Positions 12,696 through 29,853 of a stretch of 64,000 nucleotides of DNA are shown piece by piece (positions within the stretch are counted from its first letter, which is position 1; every line of letters begins with the position of its first letter). Below the pieces are notes generated by a model. It made no database searches. It saw only the letters and a list, made by a program, of their open reading frames with translations, and was not told the origin of the DNA. Origin of the DNA: Drosophila miranda (lineage: Eukaryota > Arthropoda > Insecta > Diptera > Drosophilidae); the NCBI RefSeq assembly GCF_003369915.1, contig NC_046678.1:1736001-1800000 (forward strand), in the 5' to 3' direction. Position numbers and translations under genes: made by a program.

Positions 12696-12788
12696 TATTT
12701 GTAGCCTATTTTTTACAATTTGTAGCTTGTTCTAGCTTTCATTTTTGTGAAATCTAGCATTTTTGTACGCTCAAAATCTGGCAGCACT
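12696..12788 (-). mobile_element. End fragment of the same hAT family as 520-1171
   Basis: The stretch ending 'aaaatctggcagcactg' (12772-12788) is, inverted, the left end of the 520-1171 hAT element (CAGTGCTGCCAGATTTTGAG). Similarity continues inward for roughly 80 bp ('gctagatt', 'aagctagaa'). I could not find a partner end or a target duplication, so this looks like a solo or truncated end. Confidence 0.5.
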
Positions 12789-15702
12789 GCTTCTTTGTGC
12801 TGCTTTGCTCGACACGTCGCGCGTCGACGCGACAGACACTGATGACGTGTCAGATAAATTAAGCGTGAAGGTGTGACCGTCCGTGGTGCTCCCTTCTTCC
12901 CGTGCTGAATTTCAAATTTACAACAACAACGCGGGCGACGGCCAAGACATAACATTACAGATCTTTCGCTACGTTGGCAAAATCGATTTGACAGTATCGA
13001 AAGATTATTTTTATAAAATTAATTTATTACAAATTAATAGCCATAGTAGCATTACAACTCTTAATTAATTAATTAATAATACATTTTAAATAATAATAGT
13101 ATACGTTACGTTACGTAGATGTCTCGTCTGTTTTTCGAACAGTGATATTGTCATGTCATGACTAGGGCTGCAAAACGAAATTTCAAAACAAACAGTGACA
13201 AGGCTCGCAAAATAAAATCAAATCAATAAATTTATTTTTATAAATAATTTAAAATAATTCGAATTATATGTACTATAGATGCCTGGATGTACCAGGATTA
13301 AAGCTAAGTTATATTCCATATTTCTCCGATTACTTGCAGCCCTAGCAAGAGCGAGCGAGAGCATTCGCCAATCGCAGTGACTTCTGATTTCAAACGCGTG
13401 TGTTAAAACGAATTAGCACTACACTTAACGTTTTTGTGTTAGTATTCGTCCAAAATCACGACGGCGACGCACAGTGTCATCAATACCAACTAATTTTGCA
13501 AATTTGGCTTCTGCCGCATTAACAATCTTTGAATTGTGTGTTAAAATAGTTTGCGGTTGAAAAGAATATGCATTTATACTAAACGTATGTATTTCTATAC
13601 AAACAGTGGGGCTAATAGACGCCAGCATACATATTAACGCGCAGACATAACCTAAATATGCATAACCTAAATGGTCATGAAAGAATATCTAGTAAATTTT
13701 TTGAGACTTGTGAATGTGTGTGTGTGTGTTTGTCTCGTTGCAGAATGTGTGTTGTTGTTGCTGTGCTCATGCATTGGAAAGTGATAGTGTGTAGTATGTA
13801 TGTTTCACTTATAGGGTTGCCACACTTTAAATATTTTACATAATGACGTACAAGTGTACTAATTTCCTTGCGGATAAGTTTACTCCAAATCTCTTAGCAG
13901 CCACCTGCCCATAAATACTGTAATGGCAAAGTATACATAATACTGGGGAACGTACTACAGTGGAACTACATTAAGTGCACCACTTGAAAATTTCAAAGGC
14001 TTGGCTTTCTGACCAGGTGGCAACATTGAAAGCAGTTTTTTCACTCTCTTGTTTCTTTTTCCGTCCGTGTTGAACGTGCCCTGCAAATTCGCATTCAGTT
14101 CACATCGAAATTGTAATTATATTTTTACTAGAACTTTTTTCCAATTGAAAGTAACGCAACGTATACATATATGTATCTACGAAAGTTATTCAACTATTAT
14201 TTTGTGAAATGTGAACAGAAAATTTCAAACGCTTGAATATGTAAATATGTATGTTTCACTACATACACACACACTTTCTGAAATCGTTAGTGGCTTGGCA
14301 TGATACATGCATAAATACACACACACACATGTGTACATATGTAGAGAAAATCTTTTCGTGCGTATGCGAAAAGAAATTATTGCAAAATTATTTATGTGCA
14401 TGCATATGGCCGACATATACGTATAGAAATATGTGATTTTGTAAAAATACAACTGCACAAGGGCAAAAATAAAAGTCGAGATTTTAATGTGTAATGTTCG
14501 TTCTTGGATCTCCATTTTGTACAATATTCCAGTTTTCGTTGGTATTTTTCATACACACCAAACACGCGAATATACATGCATGCACTCTCAGATATATATA
14601 TATATACATATATATTTACACATATATATATATATATATATCTATGTATGTTCTATGTGTATTTGGGTAAGTGGTGTGTGTATATGGATACACAGTTTAT
14701 AGAAAATTATTTTCTCAGTGACTATTATATATGCATTTACACATATGTATACATTATATTTATGTATTCTAAATTCTATAATTTATACATGCATACGTGT
14801 GTGTCTTTACACAACTGCATACAATATACAATATATTGTTGTTTGTTTGCATTTGCATAAAAAAGAGCAATATTTGTGTGGTGTGCCCCGAGTGCAAAAG
14901 AAGGAAGGTACAGAGTTAAAATAGGGTGATTGCGTCAATGACGACTGCTCGATTCGACCAGAGTTGTCAATGTATGTTCCACATTTAGTTGTGTATGTCA
15001 AACATGCATAAGTATGCGTTGTGTGGTTCACGTACCGACCTTATTTAATACATTTATTTTGGTTTTCAACACGATGTCCTGTCCTCTCCTTCTGTTCCTT
15101 TGCACCAAACCTCAAGAAATAAACAAAACCAATGGGATAATTAGTTCTCTTAATCAGAAATGTATCTAAAATAACGGCTGGTACATATGAGTTATACATA
15201 TCTATGTATGTGTTGGAATAAATTCAGCAATTCTTCGTCTCAAACATTAAACATACACAAACCAAAAAAACTGCATATAAAGATTTCAAGTGTTAGAAGA
15301 TTCATATATGTACTTTTATTTGTTGAAAGTTATGAGAAGTGAAAAGTGAGAAAATTTGTATAGAAACATTTGTTCTAGACAAGCCCAATTGAATGCCGAT
15401 ATTCATGCTACTATATGAAGTGTTTATTAAAATAATTATTTAATTATTTTAACTTTTGGTTCTACTTTGTATCTTCTCCTAGTACACAGTGGTGGAAAGG
15501 CAACGAAACCAAACGGAAAAAATTTAATTACACCTTAATAAAATATAACAAAGAGAACTCTAACTCCACTCCATAAAATACATACGAATTATAAACGATA
15601 GCGATTATTGCTTTTGATAATGACGTTGACGATCAAGTTGATGCTGCAATAGTTGGGAATGCAACATTTGGAGCTGAAGATCAGTTGGATCACTTGAACA
15701 CA
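12789..15702. other. Probable gawky promoter and 5' UTR region
   Basis: A GC-richer patch at 12790-12960 and another region at 14040-14110 ('gcattcagttcac', an initiator-like TCAGTT) are candidate gw transcription starts; neither is proven. 14250-14860 is (TA)/(CA)-rich low-complexity DNA. No convincing exon of another gene was seen. Confidence 0.35.
15595..15702 (+). promoter_or_regulatory. Open frame and short uORF directly upstream of the gw start
   Basis: The gw reading frame stays open for 36 codons upstream of the ATG at 15703, back to a TAA at 15592, but has no in-frame ATG. An out-of-frame ATG near 15619 starts a short uORF that ends at TAG about ten codons later. The family's conserved protein start is [12 protein letters not shown], so 15703 is chosen. 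Confidence 0.35.
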
Positions 15703-18700
15703 ATGCGCGAAGCGCTTTTTTCTCAGGATGGCTGGGGTTGTCAGCATGTCAACCAGGATACAAACTGGGAGGTACCAAGTTCTCCGGAGCCAACCAACAA
15801 GGATGCATCTGGACCGCCTATGTGGAAGCCGAGCGTCAACAATGGCACAGATCTTTGGGAGTCGAACTTAAGAAACGGTGGCCAGCCGCCAGCTCAACAA
15901 ATTCCGAAGCCCTCTTGGGGTCACACGCCATCCTCCAACCTAGGCGGTACGTGGGGAGAAGACGATGACGGGGCGGATAGTAGTAGTGTCTGGACTGGAG
16001 GATCCGTTAACAACACTGGATCTGGTGCAGCCGTTGGTGTAAATCCAAGTGGAGTCAACGTAGGCCCCGCTGTTGTTCCCTCTGCTGGCCCTCAGTGGGG
16101 TCAGGGTGTTGTTGGAGTTGGCGTTGGACTAGGATCAACTGGTAATAATAGTGGTTCTGGCACTAGTGGAACATTGCCTGTGGTAACACCAGGATGTAAG
16201 CTGAAAATTACAAAAGTCGCACTGTGCAACTAAATTCAAACATCCGAAAAGTGTCTAGGGAAATTGTTTTCAAAAGAGAGCCTTTTCATTGCCCTATTCA
16301 AAAAGCAGGCAGTAATTTTTTTTCCTGACAAATATGTCTTATAGCAGCTGTTTTTCTGCTCAAATCATTTGATAGTCCTAAAAGTTTGACTGATTTCCAC
16401 GACATCATCGAAATTTGAGAAGGTTATTCCCTAATTCGATGCAATTTCGTCGACGTCTTGGCCAATTTTAGAATAGACTCCGGTGGATATTTGAATGCTA
16501 GTCAAGCAAAAACTTTGAAAACCAATATATGTACATATGTATATAGAGTTGGGTTCGTGTTGCACAGTGTTTTAAAAGTAGATGTATCTTAAAGAGTAAT
16601 TGTTATAATGTTTTTATCGGTTCTCTTCTTGTGGGGTTGTTTTCCTTGCAGGTGGAAGCGGCTCAAGCAATATAACTGGAACAAGTGGAATTGGAGCTGG
16701 AGGTGGAAATAATGCCGGCAATACTGGCAACGGGTGGGGAGATCCTCGCGAAATACGGCCACTGGCCGGAGGCGGCGGAGGACCTATGGACATTCGAAAT
16801 GTCGATCATCGCGACGCATTACGCGGTGGTGGCAGTGCTGGAGCTCCATCCGGGGATCCTCGTGACATTCGCATGATTGATCCGCGCGATCCTATTCGCG
16901 GGGATCCCCGTGGAATATCTGGCAGACTCAATGGCACTTCAGAGATGTGGGGCCATCATCCACAGATGTCCCACAACCAACTACAGAACATGAACAAAAT
17001 GGTTGGACAAGTTTCCGGCTCAAATGTTGGACCGTCATCCGGTCCCGGAATTGGCCCCGGTGGTCCGGGTCCTGGTGGCGTCTCCGGTACCGTATCAACA
17101 AATATTGCAACCCAGTGGGGACCGACCCAAACGGTGGGAGTGGGCGGGGGCGGTACGAAGGACAAGATAAGTGGTTGGGAGGAACCATCGCCACCTCCAC
17201 AGCGCCGCAATATTCCAAATTACGATGACGGGACGTCTCTGTGGGGCCAACAAACACGTGTTCCTGGCGGCGGGGGCGGCGGCGGTCACTGGAAAGACAT
17301 GACCGACTCTATTGGCCGTAATCACTTGATTCGAGGACAAAATCAATCTGTTGGTATCGGTATTGCAGGCGTTGGCGTTGGCAATACAAATGTTCCAGTT
17401 GGCGGCAATCCCAACAATCCCATGACCAGTGTAGTGGGGCCTCAGACGCGTCTCTCATCCGTGAGTGGCGTGCAGCACAAGCCAGATGGAGGTACAATGT
17501 GGGTACATTCGAACAACGTCAGTGGCAGAAACACAGTTCCGGGCGTTACAGCATGGGGAGATGACAGTCATAACGTTGGTGGTCCCGGCGGCGGGTCTGT
17601 ATCTGGCAGTAACTGGGTTGATGACAAATCCAGCGCAGGACTCGCACAAAACTCATGGAGCGACACCTCGTCCGTCGGTGTTGGCTGGGGTAACAAGCAG
17701 AGTAAATTGCCATCAGCAAGTGGCTCATCAGGTTGGAGCACGTCGTCAAGTGTTGGCGTTGGTGTAGTGGACGGTGACCTCGGATCCGATTGGAACGCAC
17801 ACGGTGGCATTGTGGGCAAATCACAGCAACAACAACAGCAAAAGCTGGCTGGCCTCAATGTGGGAATGGTTAATGTGCTCAACACGGAGATGATAAAGCA
17901 AAGCAAGCAGTATCGCATTCTGGTCGAAAATGGATTTAAGAAAGAGGACGTGGAACGGGCCCTAGTAAGTGCCAATATGAACATCGAGGAAGCGGCTGAC
18001 ATTCTCCGGGCCAATTCATCTTTGGCCATGGATGGCTGGCGTCGGCACGAGGAGAGTCTCGGCTCCTACTCCGATCACTCTAGCTCAACGAGCAGCGGTG
18101 GCTTTGCTGGTCGCTACCCAGTGGGCGCTGCGCAACCTTCGATGTCATTCCCTCCTGTAAGTAATCAGGCGGTCGATGCCCTTCTAGATGGGCTCAATTA
18201 TATTTTGTACATTCCTTTTTGTTTCCGACAGAATAATCTTATGAATAGCATGGGCGGTGCTCCAGTGACAGGAAGTGGAAACAACAATCCCAACATGGCC
18301 GCCATGCAAGTGCAAAAGTATTTGAGTCAGGGCCCGCACGGCGTCGCCGTTGGCCCTCAGGCCGTGGGCAATCCATCCGCGGTGTCGGTGGGATTCGGAC
18401 AGAGTTCATCAAACGCAGCAGTGGCTGCAGCAGCCAGTGTCAATATTGCAGCTAACACAAATAATCAACCGTCTGGTCAGCAAATACGCATGCTGGGCCA
18501 GCAGATTCAATTGGCCATCCACAGTGGTTTCATATCCAGTCAAATATTGACTCAACCGCTCACACAAACTACCTTAAACCTGTTGAATCAACTCCTTAGC
18601 AATATAAAGGTAATTTTTTGGATGAGTTTTATTTGGGAAATTGCTTTCAATCGCTTTTTTATCTAACCATCTGACCTTTTATTTACCTTTTGCAGCATCT

Positions 18701-21700
18701 CCAAGCAGCCCAGCAATCTCTGGCTAGAGGCGGCAATGCCAATCCAATGGCAGTGAATGTTGCCATCGCTAAATACAAGCAACAAATTCAGAATCTACAA
18801 AACCAAATAAATGCACAACAAGCCGTTTATATAAAGCAGCAAAATCTACAACCGAATTCGCAGCAGCAGCAGCAGCAGCAACAACAACAACAACAACAAC
18901 AACAACCACAACAGCAACATCCAACAGCACACCTGAACAACTCTGGCAATGACTATATGAGAAGTCACGATGCAATAAATAACCTGCAAGGCAACTTTTC
19001 TGAGCTCAATCTTAATAAGGTAAGGGGTTGACCATGATTATATAATTAAGATGGTAAATATAACGTATTGATTAAATTACAGCCAAGTGGATACCAAGGC
19101 GCATCCAATCAGCAGTCCCGCTTAAATCAGTGGAAACTTCCAGTATTAGAAAAGGATATAAATGCTGATAGCACAGACTTTTCGCGGGCTCCAGGTGCGA
19201 CTAAGCAAAATTTATCGAGCAATTCAAACAATATGGGCTCTTTGGGCCTGCAAAATGATGGGTAAGTAAATAAACATTGGAGAAAAGTGAACTTTTTATC
19301 ATAAGTACCGGAAAGGATGTAGCATGAGTGGCCAAAAAGCTGTTCTATGGCGGCGTTTTTCGTGACGCCCTAGACAAGGGTGCGCGCTGGGTTACAATTG
19401 TTTTTATACCCGATACTCAAAATGAGTATTGGGGTATATTAGATTTGTGGTAAAAGTGGATGTGTGTAACGTCCAGAAGGAATCGTTTCCGACCCCATAA
19501 AGTATATATATTCTTGATCAGCATCAATAGCCGAGTCGATTGAGCCCTGTCTGTCTGTCCGTCCGTCCGTCCCCTTCAGCGCCTAGTGCTCAAAGACTAT
19601 AAGAGCTAGAGCAACGATGTTTTGGATCCAGACGTCTGTGATATGTCACTGCTACAAAAATATTTCAAAACTTCGCCCCGCCCACTTCCGCCCCCACAAA
19701 GGACGAAAATCTGTGGCATCCACATTTTTAAAGATACGATAAAACCAAAAACGCAGAATCGGTGAGGATGACCATATCTTCTACAGTGCAAAATCTGAAC
19801 CAGATCGTATAATGATTATAGCCAGAATCAAGAAAACAATTTCATTCTTTCTCGCTCTGTCTCTCTCTAACACACAGGTTTCATGGTCGGTTTTGTCAAT
19901 TGCAAAATATGAGTTCAAGGATCTCAGAACCTATAAGAGCCAGAGCAACCAAATTTGGTATCCACACTCCTGTGATATCGGACCTTGCCCGTTTCGTGTC
20001 CAAATTTCGCCACACCCCCTTCCGCCCCCGCAAAGGACGAAAATCTGGGGCATCCACAAATCTCAGAGACTATTAAGGCTAGAGTAACCAAATTTGGTAT
20101 CCGCACTTCTGTTAGATCTCACTATAAAACGTATATCTCAGAATTTCGCCCCACCCCCTTCCGCCCACACAAAAGACGAAAATCTGTTGCATCCACAATA
20201 TTGCACATTCGAGAAAACTAAAAACGCAGAATCATAGATAATGACCATATCTATCAGATTGCTGAATCTGGATCAGATCGGATCATTTTTGTAGCCAAAA
20301 GCAAGAAATCAATTTTCAGTGGCTACGCAGCGCCCGACGTCACGCTCAGACTGATTTTCTGTCTCTCTCGCACGCACTCTTTGTCGTGTGGTTCAATATT
20401 AGCGGCGTCTGCCGCAGGAGAGCCATACTGACTTAGTATCGGGTATAACTGTAGAGTTGCGGTGTCCGCAGCAACTCACAACGTTCCACCTCGTTTTTTT
20501 TACCTATGCGTCTGTCCACGGCCCACTGAGCCAGAAGGAACCCCATTAAATATATATATGTAAATGTTTGATCAGCATCGGAAGACGAGTCGAGAATGAC
20601 TATACCATGCTCTTATAGCTAGAGCAACCATAATTTGAGTGCGGAATCCTGTGATATCGCACTGAAAAAGTGCATACAGGGGGCTCGCCATATAGTAAAT
20701 CATAATATTACATATCCATACATATATGTATTGACTGTCACTTTTAATTATATGGTGAAATAGTGAAATAAAACTTATTTTTCCTATCCTAGTACATGGT
20801 CAACTGGGCGCAATATTGGTGACGGTTGGCCGGACCCCTCATCTGATAACGAGAATAAAGACTGGTCAGTTGCACAGCCAAGTACAGCAGCACCTGCTTA
20901 CACCGACCTGGTGCAAGAGTTCGAGCCAGGCAAGCCGTGGAAGGTAAAACTGTACAACTATGCAAAGTCGAAACATATCCAAGCAGAAGTTTATTTTTAA
21001 GGGTTCTCAGATCAAAAGCATAGAAGACGATCCCAGCATAACTCCCGGCAGCGTTGCTAGATCTCCATTGTCCATTAATCCGACGCCAAAAGATGCTGAT
21101 TTATTTGCCAATACTGGCAAAAATTCGCCGACTGATCTGCCGCCTTTAAGTTTGTCATCGTCAACGTGGAGTTTTAATCCCAATCAAAATTTTCCAAGGT
21201 AAATCCCAAAAATGATTATTGCGATTTATGCACAAATATTTCATATACATTGAAAAGTTGGTCAGACAACAATCAGCAGTGCGCATCCACCTCTGAGCTG
21301 TGGACAAGTCCCCTAAATAAAGCATCGTCTCGAGGACCACCACCTGGATTGACTACTAATGCCAATAAGTCTGGCAACGGAGTAAGTGGCGTCACTTCAA
21401 CATCATCAACGATCGCCGGCAGTGCCAATGGCTGGTTGCAGACGCGAAGTGGTGTCCCAACTACAAATACAACTTGGACTGGAGGCAATACTTCATGGAG
21501 TTCTAGTTGGTTGCTTCTGAAAAATCTTACAGCTCAGGTATGTTCTAAAAAAGTTATACAAAGATTCTTTATAAATTAAATATATATTATATTAACGAAA
21601 ACACTACCTCTGAGCGTAGATACATATTTAGTATGTAACTAGACGTTTCCTAATATTAGTAAAAGCTGGGATACTCATTAATTTGTGTTCGTTTTAATGC

Positions 21701-22480
21701 TCAAAGTGTTTAAATATTGTTTTACTTTCTTCCCAGATTGACGGTCCTACCTTACGTACCCTGTGCATGCAGCATGGCCCCCTTGTCAGCTTTCACCTAT
21801 ACTTAAACCAAGGAATTGCCTTATGTAAATATACAACGCGGGAAGAGGCGAGCAAGGCGCAAATGGCTTTGAATAACTGTGTTCTCGGCAACACAACAAT
21901 TTTTGCTGAAACTCCGAGTGAGAATGAGGTACAGAATATCTTACAACATTTGCCGCAAGTCCCATCCTCAACCAACTCTGCTATTGGAAGTAGCGTCGGC
22001 AGTAGCGTTGGTACAGCACCTGCTACTAGCAGTTCGGTGTCCAGCCTATCTGGAAACAGTAGCAACGGAAATGGCAACGGAAACGGTGGCGGCGGCGGCA
22101 GCGGCAATAGCAGCATCAGTGGCAGCAATCCAAGCACAAGTGTGGCAAATTCGAATCTACTTAGTACAAGCGGTGGGGCGGTCCCCAATTCCGGTGGTGC
22201 TGGCAGCTCTGCAACGGCTCCAGTCGGCAGCAGTACGGTGAACAGCAATTCCGTGAATGGTTCTGCAGGTTCCGGAAATAGTGCCGGTTCCAAGAGTACC
22301 GCAAATAATATAACAATTAGTGGTGGCCAGTCCGGCGCATCTGGTTTAACCAATAGCAACAGCTCCACGTGGCGTCAGACTACTCAAAACCAACCATTGT
22401 CCGGGCAAAGTAGGCCAACAGGCAGAGAAGCTGACTATGATTATATATCTCAATTTGTTTGTTCCATTGTTGATGATTAA
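15703..22480 (+). CDS. gw: GW182 / gawky, miRNA silencing scaffold
   Basis: Cytoplasmic P-body protein that binds Argonaute1 and recruits deadenylases and decapping factors to miRNA targets. Inferred coding exons: 15703-16141, 16652-18156, 18232-18609, 18696-19019, 19083-19261, 20793-20943, 21002-21198, 21258-21537, 21737-22480; phases agree and give ~1398 aa, close to the fly orthologue. Visible domains: N-terminal GW/WG repeats ([22 protein letters not shown]), a UBA domain (about 17910-18030, [13 protein letters not shown]), a Q-rich region with a run of 15 Q (18861-18905), a C-terminal RRM ([15 protein letters not shown] to [10 protein letters not shown]) and a Ser/Gly/Asn-rich tail ending [13 protein letters not shown]. 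Compared with my memory of the melanogaster protein the tail is slightly different. The intron 19262-20792 carries a DINE-1. A polyA signal lies near 23212. Confidence 0.95.
16142..16651. other. gw intron 1
   Basis: This 510-bp intron separates 'GLGSTG' from 'GSGSSNIT'. The open frame of exon 1 reads on into it to 16233, but the family protein continues at 16652. Nothing else recognised. Confidence 0.6.
19402..20500 (+). mobile_element. DINE-1-like repeat, full-length, in a gw intron
   Basis: Begins 'tttttatacccgatactc' and ends 'acgttccacctcgttttt', with the GTCY microsatellite at about 19546-19572 and the usual internal blocks. It lies between the gw exons ending 19261 and starting 20793, in the same direction as the gene. 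Confidence 0.75.
20501..20710 (+). mobile_element. Older, degenerate DINE-1-like piece
   Basis: Decayed matches to the family: 'gatcagcatcgg', 'gacgagtcgag', 'ctcttatagctagagcaacc', 'cctgtgatatcgcact'. Together with the flank at 19310-19400 it suggests that the younger copy landed in or beside an older one. Confidence 0.4.
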
Positions 22481-24786
22481 AAATCGATGACTATCGGTCA
22501 TTAACCATCGACTATCACATTCTGTGACTCAAGACACACACCCAAAAGCTTCAAATGATTCGATACTAAGTATGTATGGAAAGCAAGACCATGTTGTGAA
22601 GTATATAAAAAATGGATCGACTGATAGACGAATGGACTTAGATTTTTGTATGCCCGTAGATTTATTTTTCTTCATCGTTCATAGAGTTAAACTTGTATAT
22701 TTAAGTTACAATTTAATTAAGGAAAAACCCGAAAAAAACATGCTGTCAAAAAAAAAAAAAATGAAATACTTGAATCGTTTGAGTAACAAACATGAGCATA
22801 CCTTCCTATTTGAGTGCAAGTATTCAGAATCTTAAGCGCCAATTGCTTATAGTGGGAAATGAATTGGGGAATTCTAAACCATATTTATACATTAAAATTC
22901 GTTTTATGCGTTTATATATATATATGTATATATATATATACATACAGACGAATTTTCTTAAGTCTACTTTAGATTTGAGATATATATATATATATATAAA
23001 TATATATTGTGTACATATGTTTTAAGTCTATGTCCCCTTGTGCTTGTCTAAATCGATTATCCAGAGACCATTCATGAGTTTTTTGTATTTCAAAAAAGAA
23101 AAGAAAAAAATACCTGTGTTATATACATTTTAGGAAGTTATAATCTTATTACGGTTTTGCTTTCATTAAAGCATTCCCACCGAAATAATTCGGTTATACA
23201 TTATTAGATCACAATAAAAATATCAATGAAGTTATTTAGAAAACCGCCTTTGAATATTGACCCATACACAATTCGTGGCTATGAATTCTCTTCTCAATAT
23301 TCTAATGTAACAAAAATTTTTTATATTTTTGTTAGTATTAAGTGGATCGGTATTGGAGCTTCACTTATTGGATGTTGATAACCACTTAGGCTTTCATTCG
23401 GACACATTTCAATAGCAGCATTTGTTGGAGTACATACATACTTATATTGTGTACTCAATATACAAATTGGGCAAACATTAAATTGGTGATAAAATTCCAA
23501 AAGAATCAGATGTCTAGTGTTCGATAATTTTATCATTGTATCTGAGGTATTAATGAAGTCAGTTAATGTAAAAATGTATACAAAAATATTAAACTGCAAT
23601 TATCGAATTCAATAGAACGAAATCCTCTTTCTACCTTCATAGACTTTTTATTGATGACTAAATATTTTTTTAAAATTTGTTAAAAGCAGAAAGAAAATAT
23701 GTCACTGGGCAGAGTCACTGTTTTCCAAGGACAGATTGGTGAACATGTTCGTAAAAATAAGTAACAATTTCAGCATCCATATCTACGATGTCTATGTCTG
23801 TCAGTAATGAATCTGAATCTTTCTTAAATCCCTTCTACCTGATTCCCCGTATTTCCACACGATATGTGCTTTTGAGACAAATATCCGGAGCAAAGCAGAG
23901 AAAACGTCTCAATTGTGTTAAATTACAACTTGCGGTACCAAAGAACAGAGTTCAGTGTGTTGTAGAGGTAACTATGTAAGTGTAAATATATGTATGTCTA
24001 TGTGCTGGTAGGTTGGTAGTGGTATATCATATATCATCACAGTTAGAGTCTATTGTAGATGTTGAAAAAGTGAAAAATAAACAAATATTTAATAATAATA
24101 GCATTATTATTACCACATACATATGTAAGTATGTGCAGCGTTCAACTGTTATCCGTGTACGAGTAGTTTTATCAAAGTCCTACAGCTAATAAATGATAAA
24201 TATTTCTTTGTATTTTAATTAAATTACTGTTACAGGTCAAATTCAATCCCAAAATAAATATGATATACTATCATATACATACATACTTATGTAAGTTTTC
24301 ACAAAACCCAAGTGAGCATACATACATATGTGAAACATTATGGACACAAAACCCACAAATATGTAGTTAAGTAGATACTATACAGGCGAAAACTTATCAC
24401 ATAAAGGAAAGCGTACTAGAAATTGTTTAAAATAAGTATTTGAAAATAAATATTTTAAATTCGGCTCTCGATTCATTCAATAACTGACATCGAAGTGACA
24501 GTCGTGACAACTACTAAAAGTTTCAGTTTAGTTTCAACCAGTTTTTATGCCCGGAATGCACAGCAGAGCACATCACATTAGTTCACTGTACTCGTATTGT
24601 TTAATCGGTAAAAATCGATCAGCAATTGGTGGGGCGGCTAAGTAAACGTGGCTACTCGTTTTCCCTGCACTACAGAGTGCACTTATTCGGCTTCGTCAGA
24701 ATAAAATCAAAGAATCGTAGAATGCATAAATTCATTTGAAATCGTGAGCTAGTCTTGTTTAAACCGTCTCTGTCTGCGTGCTCAAA
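22481..24786. other. Intergenic: gw 3' UTR and glutamate-receptor upstream region
   Basis: 22481 to about 23230 is likely gw 3' UTR, with (TA) tracts and an AATAAA near 23212. The rest is AT-rich. Just before the receptor, 24500-24600 has an initiator-like 'tttcagtttagtttc'. A 63-codon frame at 23788-23979 has no family likeness. Confidence 0.4.
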
Positions 24787-28566
<3,780 letters not shown>

Positions 28567-29853
28567 TATTAACCTTTAATTAAATGAATTACTACGAATG
28601 TAATTTATTTAATATATTTACTAATACTAAGAAATTAACATCGTTTTTATCATAATTATTATAACTACAATTTGCATAGTTTGATTGATAAATGCGAGAC
28701 CAAAGCTTCATACCATTGCCAATTGTACGTCCCTATTATATTAATACCACAATGTTCCCCCAATTTACATGTACAACATGCACGAAATAAATACGAAAGG
28801 CAATACGATTGAAAACCACTTATAAATACATGTAAGTACAATGTACATATGCATTTGTGTATATTATATAGCTTACATATGTAGGAACATTGATCTGTAA
28901 GAGTATTAAAAGCTTCGGAAAGTAGCCATTCGTTAATTTTAACCCTGTAAAAAGAACTGCATTGTTTGTATGTTTATACATACACTACCATACATGTGTA
29001 CATATGTATGTATGTATTCTTCTATTGTATATATATTTGGTTATTCATCAATTCACAGTGCGCATGATCTAGCTCATATTTAATGTGGGTATTAGGAACC
29101 AAAATAAAGTCTTGCACTCGAAACAACACGGTCTTAAAAGTAGAAATAAAAGTTGTTATCATTTGTACAAATAAAAAATCAGAAAACCATTTGATCGTGT
29201 TGCTTACGCTGAACTACAGTCAAAGTTCCTGTAAATAAAAAAGTATAAAAACTACGATATACATTCAATACATTACATAGCAAGTCAATATATTAACAAG
29301 CAATGGGAAATAAGTCGTAAGAACATTGCTCTGCTACTGTGATACAAGTTTTTTCTGGGCATTTCCTTTTCTATTACAAAAGAATAAAACTTTCAGCCCT
29401 ATCCGTATCCTCTATGTACTATATGTACATATATATGTATATGTACGCATGCACATGTATACTTCTACTTATGTATGTATGTATTCGCTGAATATATTTA
29501 AATTTTGACCAGCTGTTTGAAGAATATACAACGTATATAAATAAAAAGTCATGACCGAATATCAGCCGAATCGATAAAGCTGTGACCGCCTTCTGGCCGT
29601 CAGAGCATCTGTCCACCTGTCTGTGTTTATGAAAACTAGACGCAAATTTTGAAGCTTCAATTTGTACAGACAATTATTTTTACTGCAAGATGTATTAATA
29701 TATATTCATCAGTCGGAACCGAATCACACCCTGTATCATATAGTTGCCAAAGTACGATCGGTTGGAAAACAGCCGAGAAGTTGTGCGTTTCCATAATGCA
29801 ATGCAAATTAAACTAATTATTTTTATCTTTTTCTAGATGAGGACTTCTTAACA
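28567..29853. other. Intergenic, receptor 3' flank
   Basis: AT-rich. AATAAA near 28785 could end the receptor transcript. (TATG)n-like tracts occur at 28990-29030 and 29420-29480. A possible acceptor 'tttttctag' at 29828-29836 just before the next ORF suggests that its 5' UTR is spliced. Confidence 0.4.

Noticed and set aside
12713..12955. 80-codon minus-strand frame
   Set aside because: Overlaps a hAT end and a GC-rich patch; no domain, no splice context.
13425..13628. 67-codon minus-strand frame ending in a basic stretch
   Set aside because: No start context, neighbour exon or family match; likely chance in the gw leader region.
14504..14860. 118-codon frame rich in Tyr/Ile/Cys
   Set aside because: Translation of (TA)/(CA) low-complexity DNA.
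17568..18029. 153-codon minus-strand frame opposite gw (also 16928-17257, 21793-22368)
   Set aside because: Mirror of the Gly/Ser/Asn-rich gw coding sequence; composition bias keeps the antisense open. No protein-family resemblance.
23788..23979. 63-codon plus-strand frame after an acceptor-like site
   Set aside because: No family resemblance and no joining exon found; kept only as a note.
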